Shown here: piece by piece, positions 18,758 to 19,334 of the stretch
Layout of the letters: every line of letters starts with the position of its first letter
Position numbering within the stretch: the first letter of the stretch is position 1
Assembly: GCA_018224485.1 (NCBI GenBank)
Contig: JAGTVE010000102.1
Coordinates: forward strand, 1-19,334
Length of the DNA stretch: 19,334 nt
DNA from: Thioalkalivibrio sp.
GTDB taxonomy: Bacteria > Pseudomonadota > Gammaproteobacteria > Ectothiorhodospirales > Ectothiorhodospiraceae
Reading direction: 5' to 3'
Made by a program: the position numbers and the translations under genes
Notes under the pieces: generated by a model
Database searches by the model: none
The model's input: only the letters and a program-made list of their open reading frames with translations
Told to the model about the DNA's origin: nothing

Positions 18758-19334
18758 ATGCCCAAGGTGACGCTGGAGCAGTGGCGAATGCTCAAGGCCG
18801 TGGTCGATGGCGGCGGATTTGCGAAGGCGGCCGAAAACGTCCACAAGAGTGCGTCGAGCATCAATCACGCGGTGCAGAAGCTGCAACAGCAACTGGGCGT
18901 TCCCCTGCTCGAAGTCCGGGGACGCAGGACCGAGTTGACCCCTGCCGGCGAGGCGCTGCTGCGGCGGGCCGAGCGGTTGCTGAAAGAGGCCTGTTCCGTC
19001 GAGGAACTGGCCGAGGTGCTCGCTTCCGGTATACAGACCGAACTCTCGCTCGCGGTCGACCAGCTCATTCCGCCGGCCGTGGTCATCAATGTCCTGCATG
19101 AATTCTCCGGCCGCTTCCCGTCGACACGGGTGCAGCTGCACGAAACGGTGCTGGAGGGTGGACCGTCGCTGCTGCAATCGGGCGAGGCAGACCTGCTGAT
19201 CGGATCAGATATCCCCCCGGGCTTTCTGGCGGAGCCGCTGGGACAGGTGCGGATGATCTGCGTCGCGCACCCGCTCCACCCGCTGGCGCTGCGTCCGGGT
19301 CTGCGGCTGTCGATACGCAATCTGCGACACAGCC
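18758..19334 (+). CDS. LysR-family transcriptional regulator, N-terminal part (runs off the window)
   Basis: The frame is open for 192 codons to the right edge. The helix-turn-helix lies at residues 1-62: MPKVTLEQWRMLKAVVDGGG, FAKAAENVHKSASSINHAVQKL and PLLEVRGRRTELTPAGEALL. The start of the ligand domain follows (LSLAVDQLIPPAVVINVLHEF, SGEADLLIGSDIPPGF). The ATG at 18758 has GGAGGAGG about five bases upstream; an in-frame GTG at 18728 is less likely. It differs clearly from the CbbR at the other end of the cluster, and its closer subfamily and targets cannot be told from this part. It need not be involved in carbon fixation. Confidence 0.88.
   Translation, partial: MPKVTLEQWRMLKAVVDGGGFAKAAENVHKSASSINHAVQKLQQQLGVPLLEVRGRRTELTPAGEALLRRAERLLKEACSVEELAEVLASGIQTELSLAVDQLIPPAVVINVLHEFSGRFPSTRVQLHETVLEGGPSLLQSGEADLLIGSDIPPGFLAEPLGQVRMICVAHPLHPLALRPGLRLSIRNLRHS

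Overview
This window is an almost complete alpha-carboxysome gene cluster from a GC-rich, autotrophic proteobacterium. The gene content and order (form IA RuBisCO, csoS2, csoSCA, csoS4AB, csoS1, bacterioferritin-like, acRAF, mcdAB, cbbQO) match sulfur-oxidising chemoautotrophic gammaproteobacteria. A Thioalkalivibrio-like Ectothiorhodospiraceae member is my best guess, but that placement is inference from gene order and protein recall, not a search.

Layout. Bases 1-809 hold the 3' end of an unrecognised plus-strand gene. It converges on a minus-strand block through a REP-like and hairpin-rich spacer (810-970). From about 17240 down to 971 nearly everything is on the minus strand. In transcription order it runs cbbL, cbbS, csoS2, csoSCA, csoS4A, csoS4B, csoS1, bacterioferritin-like, acRAF, mcdA, mcdB, cbbQ, cbbO, trypsin-like protease, sbtA-like transporter, PII-like sbtB/CPII, cbbR, and a DUF1566 secreted protein. 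The right end (17241-19334) has an AT-rich divergent regulatory region, a plus-strand gene for a degenerate J-domain/transmembrane/retropepsin-like protein, a dispersed hairpin repeat, and the 5' part of a second LysR regulator that runs off the edge.

How the genes work together. CbbLS is the packaged RuBisCO and CsoSCA the packaged carbonic anhydrase. CsoS2 is the repetitive scaffold that links RuBisCO to the shell. CsoS1 forms the shell facets and CsoS4A/B the vertices. acRAF helps RuBisCO assembly, CbbQO reactivates inhibited RuBisCO, and McdAB spaces carboxysomes on the nucleoid. The SbtA-like transporter with its PII-like partner would supply and gate bicarbonate. CbbR is the expected transcriptional regulator. 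Several genes are tightly coupled (ATGA or TGATG overlaps), while hairpins and a possible internal promoter sit exactly where product amounts must differ (before csoS1, before cbbO, before csoS4A).

Most interesting points: (1) csoS2 carries two in-frame -1 slippery heptamers with a 9-bp stem between and around them, in the sixth scaffold repeat. This predicts a short CsoS2A isoform of about 585 or 619 residues. (2) A cytoplasmic trypsin-like protease with an intact catalytic triad is translationally coupled to cbbO. (3) An SbtA/PII-like pair sits within the cluster; no DAB-type inorganic carbon pump is seen in the window. (4) There is a 231-nt spacer between csoSCA and csoS4A with a possible 74-codon ORF and repeat-like hairpins. 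(5) The J-domain-like/retropepsin protein has lost the HPD histidine.
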